NCBI GenBank assembly: GCA_963782185.1
Contig: CAWAJB010000019.1
Location: forward strand, 186,001-250,000
Direction: 5' to 3'
Length of the DNA stretch: 64,000 bases
Source: RYN-230 sp963782185
Lineage (GTDB): Bacteria > Actinomycetota > Actinomycetes > Streptosporangiales > Streptosporangiaceae
Below the pieces are notes generated by a model. That model saw only the letters and a program-made list of their open reading frames with translations, had not been told where the DNA came from and did no database searches. Both the position numbers and the translations under genes were made by a program. This document shows, in pieces, positions 9,443 through 19,496 of the stretch (the first letter of the stretch is position 1; each line of letters starts with the position of its first letter).

Positions 9443-11561
9443 AGCAGATCGTGCAGCCGCTGGCGGGCGGCCCAGTCGAGGTGCTCGACGTGCCCCGCCC
9501 GGTCCCGGACCCGACCGAGGTCCTGGTCCGCACCGTCGCGTCGGTGATCTCCCCGGGCACCGAGCGGGCCGTGACCGCGCTGGCCCAGTCCAGCCTGCTG
9601 GCCAAGGCCCGCGCCCGGCCCGACCTGGTCCGCCAGGTGGTGCGCAAGGCCCGGGCCGACGGTTTCGCGGCGACCCGGCACGCGGTCCGCAGCCGGCTGG
9701 CCGAGGACCTGCCGCTCGGCTACTCGGCGGCCGGCATCGTGCTGGAAGCGGGCGCAGCGGTCACCGGGGTCGGCCCGGCCAGCTGGTGGCGACCGGCGGG
9801 GCGGGCAAGGCCAACCACGCGGAGTTCCAGGCGGTCCCGGGCCTGCTGTGCGCCACGGTCCCGGACGGCGTGCCCGCCGGGGACGCGGCGTTCACCACGA
9901 TCGCCGCCATCGCCCTTCATGGCCTGCGGCTGGCTGAGGTCGGCCCGGGCTCGAAGGTCGTGGTGCTGGGGCTGGGACTGATCGGCCAGCTGGCGGCGCG
10001 GCTGGCTCTCGCGGCCGGCTGCGAGGTGGCCGGGATCGACCCGGCGGAACCCGCACGCCGCGTGGCGGCCGGCTCCGGGGTGCTGGCCCTGGACGAGTCC
10101 GGCGACGCCACCACGGACCAGGTGCTCAGCTGGTCACGGGGCCGCGGCGCGGATGCCGTGCTGGTCTGCGCGGCCGGGCGGTCCTCGGACGCGGTGATGC
10201 GGGTGCCCGCGCTGTGCCGGGACCGGGCCGCGGTCGTGATCGTGGGCGACGTCGGCCTCCAGCTGAACCGGACCCCGTTCTACGAGCGGGAGCTGTCGCT
10301 GCGGTTCGCGCGGTCCTACGGCCCCGGGCGTTACGAGCCCTCGTACGAGGCGTGGGGCGTGGACTTCCCGGCCGGCCAGGTGCGGTGGACCGAGGGCCGC
10401 AACTTCGAGGCGGTCCTCGACCTGCTGGCCAGCGGCCGGCTGCAGGTCGCGGACCTGGTCACGCACACTTTCGGGATCGCCGAGGCGGACGCTGCCTACC
10501 GGCTGATCGAGCGGCGGGCCGAGCCGTACCTGGCCATCCGGCTGACCTACCCGGAAGCGCAGCCGGTCCGGGACTGGCCAGCGGAGGGTGCAGTCCGGCT
10601 GAGGGACGCCCCGCCGGTGAGCTCGTCCCCGGGGATCGGCTGGGCCGGGGCGGGCGCGTTCTCCACGGGCACCCTGCTGCCCGCGTTCCGGGCCGCCGGA
10701 TTCGATCGTTTCGTGGCCGTGGCCTCCGCCAGCGGGCTGTCCGCCCGGCGGGCCGCGGAGCGGCACGGTTTCGAGAAGGCGGTGCCGGGCGCGGACGCGC
10801 TGCTCGATGACCCCGGCGTCGAGGCGGTGGTGATCGCCACTCCGCACGACACGCACGCGGAACTGGCGGCGCGGGCGCTGGCCGCGGGACGGCACGTGTG
10901 GTGCGAGAAGCCCCTCGCGCTGACCGAGGACGAGCTCGACGCGGTCGAGAAGGCGTGGCGCGAGTCCGGCGCCCAGCTCGCGATCGGCTTCAACCGCCGC
11001 TGGTCCCCCGCCGTGCTGACCGCGCAGCGCGCGCTCGCCGGGGTCACCGGCGCCGAAGCTCGTGGTGTACCGGGTCGCCGCCGGGCCGGTGCCTGACGGG
11101 CACTGGTACCACGACCGCGCGGCAGGGCGGCCGCCTGCTCGGCGAGGTGTGCCATTTCGTGGACACGGCGCAGGCCCTGGTCGGCGCGCCGATCGAGGAA
11201 GTTGCCGGGCCTGCCGGGCGGCGGCGGACCCGGAGGGCAGCACGGGGACGACGCCGTGGTCTCGCTGCGGTTCGCCGACGGGTCCCTGGCCGCGATCGCC
11301 TACGGCAGCGCGGCGCCGGTGGCCGGCAAGGAATGGATCGAGATCCAGGCCGGCTCCCGCCGGGTGGTCATCGACGACTTCCGGTCGGTCGAGGCCGACG
11401 GCAAGACGGTCTGGAAAGGCCGCCAGGACAAGGGGCACCACGCCGAGGCCACCGCGTTCCGCCAGGCGGTCGCGGGCGGCCCGGCCATGCCGACCGAGAC
11501 CATGCTGGCCACGATGCGCGCCACGATCCAGGCCGCAGCCGGGAGCGGCGGCCGTGACTGA
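9439..11561 (+). CDS. Bi-domain oxidoreductase: zinc-type dehydrogenase plus Gfo/Idh/MocA domain (frameshifted)
   Basis: About 705 residues. It starts at GTG 9439 behind GGGGGAACC. The first half is a medium-chain dehydrogenase (ISPGTERAV, LGYSAAGIVLEAG, VVVLGLGLIGQLAARLAL as NAD site). The second half begins near PGIGWAGAGAFSTGTLLPAF and carries VVIATPHDTHAELA and GRHVWCEKPLALT, typical of Gfo/Idh/MocA enzymes. Four breaks occur: one missing base near 9770 (restoring VRPGQLVATGG) and extra bases near 11055, 11121 and 11205. Joined, the reading ends at TGA 11559-11561. Known partners are heparinase-like proteins in polysaccharide clusters; the substrate is unknown. It overlaps the methyltransferase start by eight bases. 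Confidence 0.82.
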
Positions 11562-12270
11562 TCAGGCGACGGCGCACCCGGAGCAGGTGCAGCGGCTGTT
11601 CGACGAGAAGGCGGCGACCTGGGCGGCGAAGTACGCTCCGCACGGCCGGCTTACCGGCCGGCTGACGCAGCTTGCCGACGCGGTCGGCTACCACGTCGCG
11701 GCCGGCGGCCAGGTCCTGGATCTCGGCTGCGGGAGCGGCGAACTGTCCCGCCATCTGGCCGCGGCCGGCCTGCGGGTGACCGGGTGCGACATCTCGGCGA
11801 ACATGCTGGACCGCGCGGCGGCCAGCGACCCCGCGGCGTCGGTCGAGCTGGTGCGGCTGGCGCCGGACTGGCACACGCTGCCGTTCGCAGCGGCCACGTT
11901 CGACGCGGTCGTGGCGTCCAGCGTGCTGGAGTACGTCCGCTCCCCCGGCGAGGTGCTGCGCGAATGCGCCCGGGTGCTGCGCCCCGGCGGCGTGATGCTG
12001 TGCACCGTCCCCGATCCTGCCCACCCCGTCCGGTGGCTGGAATGGCTGGTCAAGTGGGTCAGCCGGATACCGCCGATGACTGCGCTCGCCCGTGACTGGC
12101 CGCGAGCCGATCGGTACCTGACCTACTTGCAGATTTCCCGGCAGCGGCACTCAGCCGGCTGGTGGCACACGGCCGCTGCTCAAGCCGGCCTGCTGACCGT
12201 GGAGCGACCGCCGGACGCAACCACACCTTCACCCCTGCGCCTCTTCACCTTCCAGCGACCCACGAAATGA
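11554..12270 (+). CDS. Class I SAM-dependent methyltransferase
   Basis: Intact 238-residue methyltransferase starting at GTG 11554 (MTDQATAHPEQVQRLF). Motif I is VLDLGCGSGELSRHLA at about residue 50, the acidic motif II is VTGCDISANMLDRA, and the post-motif region reads VVASSVLEYVRSPGEVL and VLRPGGVMLCTVPDP, like UbiE/methyltransf_11 enzymes. It is the last gene of the high-GC part of the cluster and overlaps the oxidoreductase end. Probably methylates a sugar or lipid-linked intermediate. The next gene, 10 bases later, is already in lower-GC DNA. Confidence 0.88.
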   Translation: MTDQATAHPEQVQRLFDEKAATWAAKYAPHGRLTGRLTQLADAVGYHVAAGGQVLDLGCGSGELSRHLAAAGLRVTGCDISANMLDRAAASDPAASVELVRLAPDWHTLPFAAATFDAVVASSVLEYVRSPGEVLRECARVLRPGGVMLCTVPDPAHPVRWLEWLVKWVSRIPPMTALARDWPRADRYLTYLQISRQRHSAGWWHTAAAQAGLLTVERPPDATTPSPLRLFTFQRPTK

Positions 12271-12280
12271 GGGAGACCAG

Positions 12281-13247
12281 ATGACTACGACCGTTTACGT
12301 TGATGCCGCCGGAGCGACAGTCGGAGGCGCCGGGCGCTTCAGCGTCGAACTGTACCAGTATCTGGCCCGCACAGGTCGAGAGGACGTCCGCGTCATCGGC
12401 GGGTTCCGGCGCATCGATCCCGCTTGGCTGGTGCGCCGGGAGATAGTCAAGCCGACACACCGCCGACGTGTGGCGCTGAACAATCTGAGCTTCCTCACCC
12501 CCGGGAGCGAGCGCTGGACACGGCTCGGGAACCCACTGGACTTCCTCACCGACAAAGAGTGGGACGATCTGCACCCATCCCTCAAGTCCGACACGCGAGT
12601 GAGGGCTCCTATCGTTCGCATGGCGGCGCGCCAATCGGACGTGATCGTGACGCCTTCGACCGCCATGGCCGAACGCGTAGCTCACATCCTCCCCAGCGTG
12701 CGGAACCGGATAATTCCGCACCTGAATCCCTGCACTCCGGTTCAGATCCCCGGGACGCCACGCGATCCAGTCATTCTCTGCCCGGTAATCTTCTCGCCCT
12801 ACAAGCACATGATCGATAGGCTCCGCGAGTGGATCGCCGCAGCCGATGAATATATCGATCCCTCCATCACCATGCTCGTAACCGCGACCCCGGCCGAGGT
12901 GCCGCCCGACCTAGCTAATAACCGCCGGATCGAGTTGGTGGGCCAACTCTCCCATGCAGAGCTGCAGACCCTTGTGGGCGCGCAGCATGGCCATCTTCTT
13001 CCCTCCCGGCCTGGAATCCTTCGGCTTCCCGCTGGCTGAAGCCCGCGTCAACGGCCAACCCGTCATCGCGCAGGACACAGCACAGAACCGGGAAATCGCC
13101 GGGCCCGCCCTGTGCGGCTTCACGGTCGGGGACATCGATTCATTGCGATATGCAACCGAACTCGCCATAAAAGCAGATATACAGCCCGACACAGAACCCT
13201 TCGAGCCCGACGCCTACTTCAACTGGCTGCTAGGAGCGCCGGAGTAG
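12281..13247 (+). CDS. Glycosyltransferase family 4 (frameshifted)
   Basis: GT-B fold enzyme of about 321 residues starting at ATG 12281 behind GAGGGAGACC. VDAAGATVGGAGRFSVELYQ is the glycine-rich acceptor-side start, SDVIVTPSTAMAERV marks the inter-domain region and FFPPGLESFGFPLAEARVNG the donor-binding EX7E-like site. One extra G near 12977 breaks the frame; removing it gives LVARSMAIFFPPG and the protein ends at TAG 13245-13247. Codon use is less GC-biased than upstream, marking entry into the transferred part of the locus. Confidence 0.82.
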
Positions 13248-13442
13248 TTATCTAACCCGACAAGGATGAAAATGTAACAAAGTCAATGACGAATAGCCGA
13301 ACGTATCGCGAAACGTCCGGCCTATAACGCGATGAGAACAAACCCTAAACAAACCGACCTCCACTCAACGAGCATCGCAAAGGCAAGCATCCTTAAGTCT
13401 TCTAAAAAGAGCTCGCGAACCAAAATCTACAGATGCCGCCGC

Positions 13443-14595
13443 ATGCGTAGTAACGAGCATCCAGTCGAAGCTCCTCAGCCAACACTGGGGATTTTCATTA
13501 GGCCTATTCAATATCATGCTCCTCTCTATCAGTTGCTCGCAGAGCGGGATCGAGTGAAGCTTGATGTACTGTTCATCTCCGATGCCGGATATCGACAATG
13601 ATCGATCCCGGCTTCGGTGTAAAAGTTGCCTGGGATATGAGCCTCTATCGGGCTACACATCCAGATTTCTCACCACATCGGAAACAACGCCTAGCCTTTC
13701 GCGAAAGCTCGTCACACTGACTAAGTGGCTGCGCACTCATGACGCAGTGGTGATTCACGGCTATACCAACGCGTGGATGCTTGCCATGGGCCTATGTCTG
13801 TCATTTCGTATCCCGTTACCTTCTGCGGGGCGACTCACAGCCTGCAGGGCAAGCAACAGGGATGCGTCGAATCGTTCGTTCGGTGGCAGCGCGAGCTGCT
13901 GTATCGTTTAGTTCAGGAGGCCTTTCCAGTGGGCAGCCAGAACGAAGCCTTCTACCGCAAGTTCGGAGCGCAGTCGATCACTTTTGCTCCCTATTCGATC
14001 GATGATCGGCGTTTTGCGCAAGGGCCAGGCATCGGGCGACACGACCTACTTGCAGCCTGGGGGCTGGATATCAAGCGACCCGTGATCATGTTTTGCGGGA
14101 AACTCTATTCAGGAAAGCGCCCGCTGGACCTAGTGGAAGCAACCCGCTACTTGACGATTGACGTGAGCCTTATATTCGTCGGTGACGGAGAACTGGCCCA
14201 GGATTTGCGAGCAGCCCTGTCGGACGGCCGGGGTGTGGTTACTGGATTTATTAATCAGTCGGAACTTCCCTCTTCTCTCCCACGCTGCGGACATCCTTGT
14301 TCTTGCCAGCGAAATAGAGAATTGGGGCCTTGTCATAAATGAAGCAATGGCGGCGGGAGTGATACCGGTGGCCTCGCACCGGGTCGGCGCGGCCCCCGAC
14401 CTCGTCCGGGGGGTGGGGGAGATCTACACTTGTGGAGACTCCCGGCACTCGCCAGTGCACTCGACTCGGGCCTTGCTGAAGCTCAACACTCCAGGGATCC
14501 GTAACGACATGCAAGAACATGCGGCTAGATACAGCCTAGAACGAACCGCCGAAGGTTTTGAGCAAGCTACCTTTGGGTGCAAACTCCAACTTTGA
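13443..14595 (+). CDS. Glycosyltransferase family 4, heavily frameshifted
   Basis: Readable as one GT4 enzyme only after about five frame changes (near 13600, 13645, 13800, 13940 and 14275). Recognisable pieces in order: LGIFIRPIQYHAPLYQLLAE, then WDMSL and LSGYTSRFLTTSE, VVIHGYTNAWML, RYLLRGDSQP, NEAFYRKFGAQSITFAPYSI, VIMFCGKLYSGKRPLDLVEA, LIFVGDGELAQDLRAAL and the donor site ILVLASEIENWGLVINEAMA. ATG 13443 fits the family N-terminus. GC is near 50%, far below the flanks. Either a pseudogene or a victim of the sequence errors seen across the window; the donor site is intact. The 195 bp upstream (13248-13442) show no gene. Confidence 0.72.
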
Positions 14596-14633
14596 TAAGA
14601 GCACATTCTGGTACAGATCACCTGAAGTTAGAC

Positions 14634-14654
14634 CTAGCGATCCTTGGTCGCTAG
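14634..14654. repeat. Short inverted repeat between glycosyltransferase and winged-helix gene
   Basis: CTAGCGA and TCGCTAG form a perfect 7-bp stem around a 7-base loop. It lies between the two convergent genes ending at 14595 and 14679. There is no T-run, so it is a weak terminator candidate or the scar of an insertion; related GCTAGC words also occur at about 17873-17895 and 17950. Confidence 0.4.
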
Positions 14655-14678
14655 CTTGTGGACGTTTGTGTCAAGTTT

Positions 14679-16313
14679 TCATGCGGCCTGGCTGATCCGG
14701 GCGTGGGTTATGTAGGTGCCGATGTGCTGGTCGATGGTGCGCAGGGCGGCGCGGAGTTCGGGCGGGGCCTGGGGCTGGTCGGCGGCCAGGAGCGGGCGGA
14801 GCAGCCGGTTGTGCAGCTTGGTGTAGAAGACCGCCATCTTGAGCCCGTCGGCGGTGAGGACGTAGCGGTTGGTGCGCTCGATCCGGCGGATGAGCCCGGC
14901 GAGGCGAAGCCGCCGCAGGTCGTAAGTCATCTGGCCTGGGCTGTAAGGGGCGTGCAGCAGTCCGGTCATCAAGGCGCGCAGGCTCTTGTTGGTGATGCCG
15001 GAGGCGGCGAGCAGGGTGTGGCACAGGGCGCCGGCCAGGGCCATGACCCGAGGATCGCCGAAGCGTAGCGCCGGGGTCCTCCGCCCGTCCGCGTTCACGG
15101 AGGGGTGCGCGATCCGCTCAAAGGCTGGGCTCGCAAGGACGGTGCCCTGGCCGGCACGTTCAGCTTCCAGTATGCGGTGGTTGGCGGCGCGGGCTTTGGC
15201 CTGGAGCTCTTCGAGGTTGGGCAGGCGGGCGTTGCAGCCCAGGTCGCGGGGGGCGTTGACGACGGTCTCGATCCGCATCGCCCGGCCGTCTTTGAGGTAC
15301 TGCTTGATCCGCGAATGCTTGTAGAACAGGTTGAGCACGACCCCGCCGGTGTCCGGGCCGACCGCAGGGCGGTCGATGGCAGTGCGGAACACGCCGGGGG
15401 TGTCGCGGCGGATGTGGCGCTTGAAGATGATCTCGACATTGGCGGGGCGGCCGATGTCGAGGTTGTCGGCGATCAGCGCCTCGAAAAACGCCCGGGCACG
15501 GCGGGGGGCGTCGAACACCAGGGTGCGGGACACCTCGACCTGGCGCATGGAGATCTCCCACCAGTACCCGGCCCGCTGGTCGGCCGGGCCGAAGGGCAGC
15601 GGGAGGCGGTGCAGCCACCGCTGGGCGAACACCTCGATGGTGCCGGGCTGCAGCCGGTCGCAGATCTCCTGCAGTGCGGCCGGGTCCTCGCAGGAGGCGA
15701 ACCCGTTGGACAGCTCGGTGAAGGCGATCCCGGCCCTGGCCGCCTGCCGCTTGGCCCACTCGTGGCCGTTGACCCAGATCTTGGCCGGGTAAGGGAAGTA
15801 GGCGCAGACCTTGATGAACGCCGGGCCGAAATCGGCATCCCACAGGTAGAAGTAGTAGCAGGTCACCCGCCGGTCAGCCTTGGCGAAGGTGAACTGCGGC
15901 GCCGCCGTGCTGGTCTCCCGCCGGTAGGCGGTCCACACTCGCTGGAACTCCTGGGCCACCCCGATCGCCGCGACCTGTGACCGGCCGTCGGCCGCCGCCC
16001 GCTTCAGGTACGGGGCCATCACATCGGCCTTGCGGTCGTCCTTGGCGAACTTGACCCAGGGAATGTCATTGGCCTCGGCGAAGGAGGCCACCGCCCGGCG
16101 GAACCGCTGCCCCATCTTGTCGAACAGCGCTGGGGAGGGGATCGGCAGGCCCAGGTGCTGGGTCATGAACGCGACCACCTGCCCGCTGGACTGCAGGATC
16201 GGCACGTAGGCATTGAGGTAGATCCGGTCCAGGCACTCGATGTCCAGCTTCACATGCCCGCCGAGGACCTCATTCACCGTCACCACGCGTGCACCCATGA
16301 CCACCCTCCGCAA
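14679..16313 (-). CDS. Conserved 544-residue protein with C-terminal winged-helix, mobile-type, function unknown
   Basis: Intact open frame from ATG 16313 (ATG 16298 is an alternative start) to TGA 14679. From memory this is a family found in multiple, nearly identical copies in many actinobacteria, usually called hypothetical. Visible features: VLGGHVKLDIECLDRIYLNA near the start, CYYFYLWDADFGPAFIKVC and FPYPAKIWVNGHEWAKRQA centrally, EISMRQVEVSRTLVFDAP, KHSRIKQYLKDGRAMRIETV, and a C-terminal winged-helix (SLRALMTGLL, YDLRRLRLAGLIRRIERTNR). The basic, DNA-binding-like end fits a recombinase or regulator, but no catalytic motif is recognised. Its high GC contrasts with the lower-GC genes around it and it sits beside two insertion sequences, suggesting independent arrival. 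Confidence 0.7.
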   Translation of the reverse strand: MRRVVMGARVVTVNEVLGGHVKLDIECLDRIYLNAYVPILQSSGQVVAFMTQHLGLPIPSPALFDKMGQRFRRAVASFAEANDIPWVKFAKDDRKADVMAPYLKRAAADGRSQVAAIGVAQEFQRVWTAYRRETSTAAPQFTFAKADRRVTCYYFYLWDADFGPAFIKVCAYFPYPAKIWVNGHEWAKRQAARAGIAFTELSNGFASCEDPAALQEICDRLQPGTIEVFAQRWLHRLPLPFGPADQRAGYWWEISMRQVEVSRTLVFDAPRRARAFFEALIADNLDIGRPANVEIIFKRHIRRDTPGVFRTAIDRPAVGPDTGGVVLNLFYKHSRIKQYLKDGRAMRIETVVNAPRDLGCNARLPNLEELQAKARAANHRILEAERAGQGTVLASPAFERIAHPSVNADGRRTPALRFGDPRVMALAGALCHTLLAASGITNKSLRALMTGLLHAPYSPGQMTYDLRRLRLAGLIRRIERTNRYVLTADGLKMAVFYTKLHNRLLRPLLAADQPQAPPELRAALRTIDQHIGTYITHARISQAA

Positions 16314-16469
16314 CCACCCCTATGCATGCGAGGATGAACCAAGACGCACCGTCTGACCAGCAGTAACCACGCAGCTAGGCGGTCAGAGGCGGAGCCTCAC
16401 TGGTCCTCTGACTATAAATGGTGATGGTGGGGTGATGGCGGTGAGCGCAGCATCTCCACTGCCAGATCA

Positions 16470-17815
16470 TCCGAGGTCGTCCAACTCTGGTGGTCGCGCC
16501 TCTCGATTCGCGGGGAGTCATGCTGCTCGGGACTTGGGCATGGCGCCTGGCAAGTCGATGCAGGAGAGCGTTGAGGGCGGTACCAGTGAATGGATCTGGC
16601 GTGCGATCGGCGGCGGTGCCCGGATTGTCTCCGATTTCCGGGTCATGTCCGATCAGCAGGAGCTGTTTCGGCCTGGTCGCGTCGGTGCCGACGGCGTGGC
16701 GAACGCTGGAGAAGATCGCGAACGGCGGGACCAGGACGGCCAGGCGGCTAACTGTCGCGGTGAATATGGCCCGCAGGCACGCATGGGCGCAGGCCGCGGC
16801 CCGGTACGGCACGCTGCCCGGGTGCGGCTAGCGGACCGGACGCTGGAAGGAGTGACCTGCATCGGGGCTGGATGCCACTGTCACCCTCGCGCACTCATCT
16901 GCGCTGAGGCGAACTTCAAAGGCTCGGGCATCATCCGCTGCTGGCCGCCTGCGATAACATCGGCGGGGAGGCGTCGGCGTGGATGCTGCGCCGCAACTCG
17001 GCCGGCAGCAATACCGCCGCGGACCACATCAGCTGACGGATGCGGCGATTGCCGCGCTGCCACCGCGTCCCGCCGCAGGCTGATGATCACCGTCGATCGG
17101 GCCGGCGCCCGCCATGACCTGGTCGGGTCCCTGGACAAGCTGGCTGCCCGGCGCGGCTACCAGCTGACCTACTCGTCCCGCTGGACGCTGACCGGACGGG
17201 AGGAAGAAGCGCTGCGTATCGCCCCGGCAGGCTTGGCAGGCCGGACCATCGGCGCCCGCCGACAAGGTCCGCGAGCGCCGCGCCGATGACTCCTGCCGGC
17301 GACAGCGAGTGCGCACACCGAGCCTGCTGGATCGAAGAGGCGCACGTCACCAAGCCGACCGGGCTGCTGCGCGGAGGCCCGGCCGGAGACCAGGTGGCCG
17401 CCTGGTGCCGCGATGCGCGTCTTCGCCTGCCGGGGAAGGCCGCACCTCGCCGCCCAGCTCACCTTGTTCGAGGCGGAGGACGGCTGACGGTACGTCCGCC
17501 CTGCGTCAGACGGGCCGCGGCATGGAGCACCCGGGGAAGGGAGGTGGCCCAGGCCGGTCTGCGTGCCTGTGCGGGTCGCGTCCTCGACGCGGGCGTGTGG
17601 ACCCGGTGCGCAGCGTCGATGTAGGCGGTCTGGCCCAGCCCAGTCTTTCGCTACCGCGGGCCGGTTGGTGACCCACAGGGTGGCGCATCAACGCCCACGC
17701 ACAGCTCCCTGACCAGCACGAACCCATCCCAGCGACCGAGGAAGGACACTCAGGGCCCGAGGAACCCCCGGCCACTCGGCCCGCCAGCCGGGTCACCCTC
17801 ATACCCGGACGCTAA
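16470..17815 (+). pseudogene. Decayed IS1380-family transposase
   Basis: No frame is open for long, but pieces in order match an IS1380 transposase: VVAPLDSRGVMLLGTWAWRL (about 16490), VISDF-like VSDFRVMSDQQELF (about 16630), SVPTAWRTLEKIANGGTRT, NMARRHAWAQAAARYG, VRLADRTLEGVTCI (about 16830), EANFKG, MLRRNSAGSNTAADHIS (about 16980), LTDAAIAALPPRP, ITVDRAGARHDLVGSLDKLA (about 17090), LTYSSRWTLT, then QLTLFEAEDG (about 17460) and a blurred C-terminus to about 17800. The number of breaks (more than five) and in-frame stops exceeds that of neighbouring genes, so genuine decay is likely. Terminal inverted repeats were not found. Confidence 0.75.
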
Positions 17816-17926
17816 AAAACCACGCCAGCAATGCGGCCCACGCCAGCTACCAACCCCAATGAAAGATCTTGGAGCTAGCGGTCTAAGCTAGCTTCGTAGA
17901 TTATGCGCCTTCCTTTGTTCGCTCAA

Positions 17927-19485
17927 TGCCTAGTACGGCAGCCGCATTTCGCTAGCTGACCAGGGAAAGTTCAGCGTCGCGGGCGAGTCTGGCGCGTTTG
18001 TGGAACCATCGTGAGCGGGCCTGGTGGCGGCGGGTCCATGCGTCCCAGTGGATGACGAGCCACCGGGGCAGGGGCCGGGTGGTCAGGGCGGCGAGCAGCC
18101 GCTTGATCTCGGGGATGGTCAGCGGGATCATGCCGGGCTCGGCGGGAGGCGGCTGATCGGGCCGTGACCGGGGGCGGTGCCTGGGTGTCGGTGCGGTCCG
18201 CAGCAGCGCGGTGGTGACGGCGCAGATGGCCAGGGCGGCCATGACCAGCACGGCGTGGCGGGCGATCGCGGTGTAGAGCCGGGCCTGGCACTGGTCGAGG
18301 CCGAAGCAGTCCTTGCCGAATTCGAAATCTTCTTCTACCGGCCATCGGAGCCCGGCGGCGCGGATCAGCCGGGCCTTGGTCAGGATCTGCCCGCCGGGCA
18401 CCCAGCAGTAGTGAAAGGCCAGCTCCCCGGTCTTGAGGTGGCGGCGGACCAGCAGGTGATGGCGCGGGCTGAGGCGGTGGCGAGCCAGGCCCAGGCGTAC
18501 CAGCGCTCGCCCTTGGAGCCGCTGCCGGCGGAGCGGACCTCCCAGCGCCGCTTGTCCTTCAGCAGCGCCTTGACCGCTTCCGCGCAGGTCATCTTCGTCC
18601 CCGCCGCCAGGGTGAGCATGAAGTTCGACGGCACCCGCAGCACGTAGGCCTGGCCGTTGGCCTCGAAGAACTCGCGCAGCTGGGTGCAGTTGCCGTAGAC
18701 CTCGTCGCCGCAGGCGAAGTCGAAGCCGGATGCCGTCGGCGTACGCATCCGTGCAGATGTCGATGGCCAGCTGCCCCTTGGTGCGGAACCCCAGATCCAG
18801 CGGCAGGCCCATGAGCAGGGACTTCACCGGGTCCTCGATGTGCTCGCGGGGGATCCACTGCCGGGCGCCGATCAGCGCGTGCCCGGTCTTGTCCCGCACG
18901 TAGGACAGGTGCACGGTGTTGATCCCGTTGGCCACCCGGCCCGCGCAGCCCATGTACTGGCGCTTGACTCCCGCGGTGGCCTCGCCGGCCTTTTCCTGCC
19001 CGGTCTCGTCGATCGCCCCGATCACCAGGCCGCGCCGCCGTTTCCCGCGCCGCGCCGCCTCCTCCAGCCCGGCCGCCGCGAACCGGCGCACCACGCCCAT
19101 CGCGGCGAAGGTGTCCCAGCTCGCGTGGTTGAGCAGCCGCTGGGTCTTGTCCGGCGTCCGGTCCCCGGCGTGCCGGGCGATGCTCCACCCGTTCGCTCGG
19201 GGCAGCTCGCTGACCAGCGCCGCCAGATACTTGCCCGCCTGCAGCCACGGCTCCGGCCGGGCAAAGCACGGCCGCAGCAGCCCCAGCAGCTCAGTCACGT
19301 TTCCGCAGCGCCAGCCCGGCGCCTATCCTGACGGCAGCAGCCGCCTCTGATTTTGTACTCGTCACACAGACATGATCACGAGGCGGCTGCGCTCACGCCT
19401 GCCCATCCGTAACAAGATCACATCAGCCGCGCCAGGCACCTTCGCCCAGCTCACAGCACCAAGTGCGGCTGCACCGTAATAGGCA
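17927..19485 (-). mobile_element. IS701-family insertion sequence with imperfect terminal inverted repeats
   Basis: The left end reads TGCCTAGTACGG then CAGCCGCATTT (17927-17949). The reverse complement of the right end (19462-19485) reads TGCCTATTACGG then TGCAGCCGCACT. These flank the transposase by 25 bp on one side and about 165 bp on the other. No clear target duplication is seen outside them. The element separates the plus-strand and minus-strand halves of the polysaccharide locus. Confidence 0.7.
17952..19298 (-). CDS. IS701-family transposase (internally frameshifted)
   Basis: DDE transposase of about 448 residues starting at ATG 19298. Features: ANGWSIARHAGDRTPDKTQR, LLNHASWD, the first-Asp region VIGAIDETGQEKAG, VKRQYMGCAGRVANGINTVH, GLPLDLGFRTKGQLAIDICT, a second-Asp region SGFDFACGDEVYGNCTQLRE, and the glutamate region LRWPVEEDFEFGKDCFGLDQ. 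The stretch from about 18735 to 18480 is shifted: one extra base, then a compensating change that restores the original frame. The product would therefore carry a scrambled central segment including the second catalytic Asp unless these are read errors. Confidence 0.82.
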   Translation of the reverse strand: MTELLGLLRPCFARPEPWLQAGKYLAALVSELPRANGWSIARHAGDRTPDKTQRLLNHASWDTFAAMGVVRRFAAAGLEEAARRGKRRRGLVIGAIDETGQEKAGEATAGVKRQYMGCAGRVANGINTVHLSYVRDKTGHALIGARQWIPREHIEDPVKSLLMGLPLDLGFRTKGQLAIDICTDAYADGIRLRLRLRRRGLRQLHPAARVLRGQRPGLRAAGAVELHAHPGGGDEDDLRGSGQGAAEGQAALGGPLRRQRLQGRALVRLGLARHRLSPRHHLLVRRHLKTGELAFHYCWVPGGQILTKARLIRAAGLRWPVEEDFEFGKDCFGLDQCQARLYTAIARHAVLVMAALAICAVTTALLRTAPTPRHRPRSRPDQPPPAEPGMIPLTIPEIKRLLAALTTRPLPRWLVIHWDAWTRRHQARSRWFHKRARLARDAELSLVS

Positions 19486-19496
19486 CTGGCAGTTTT

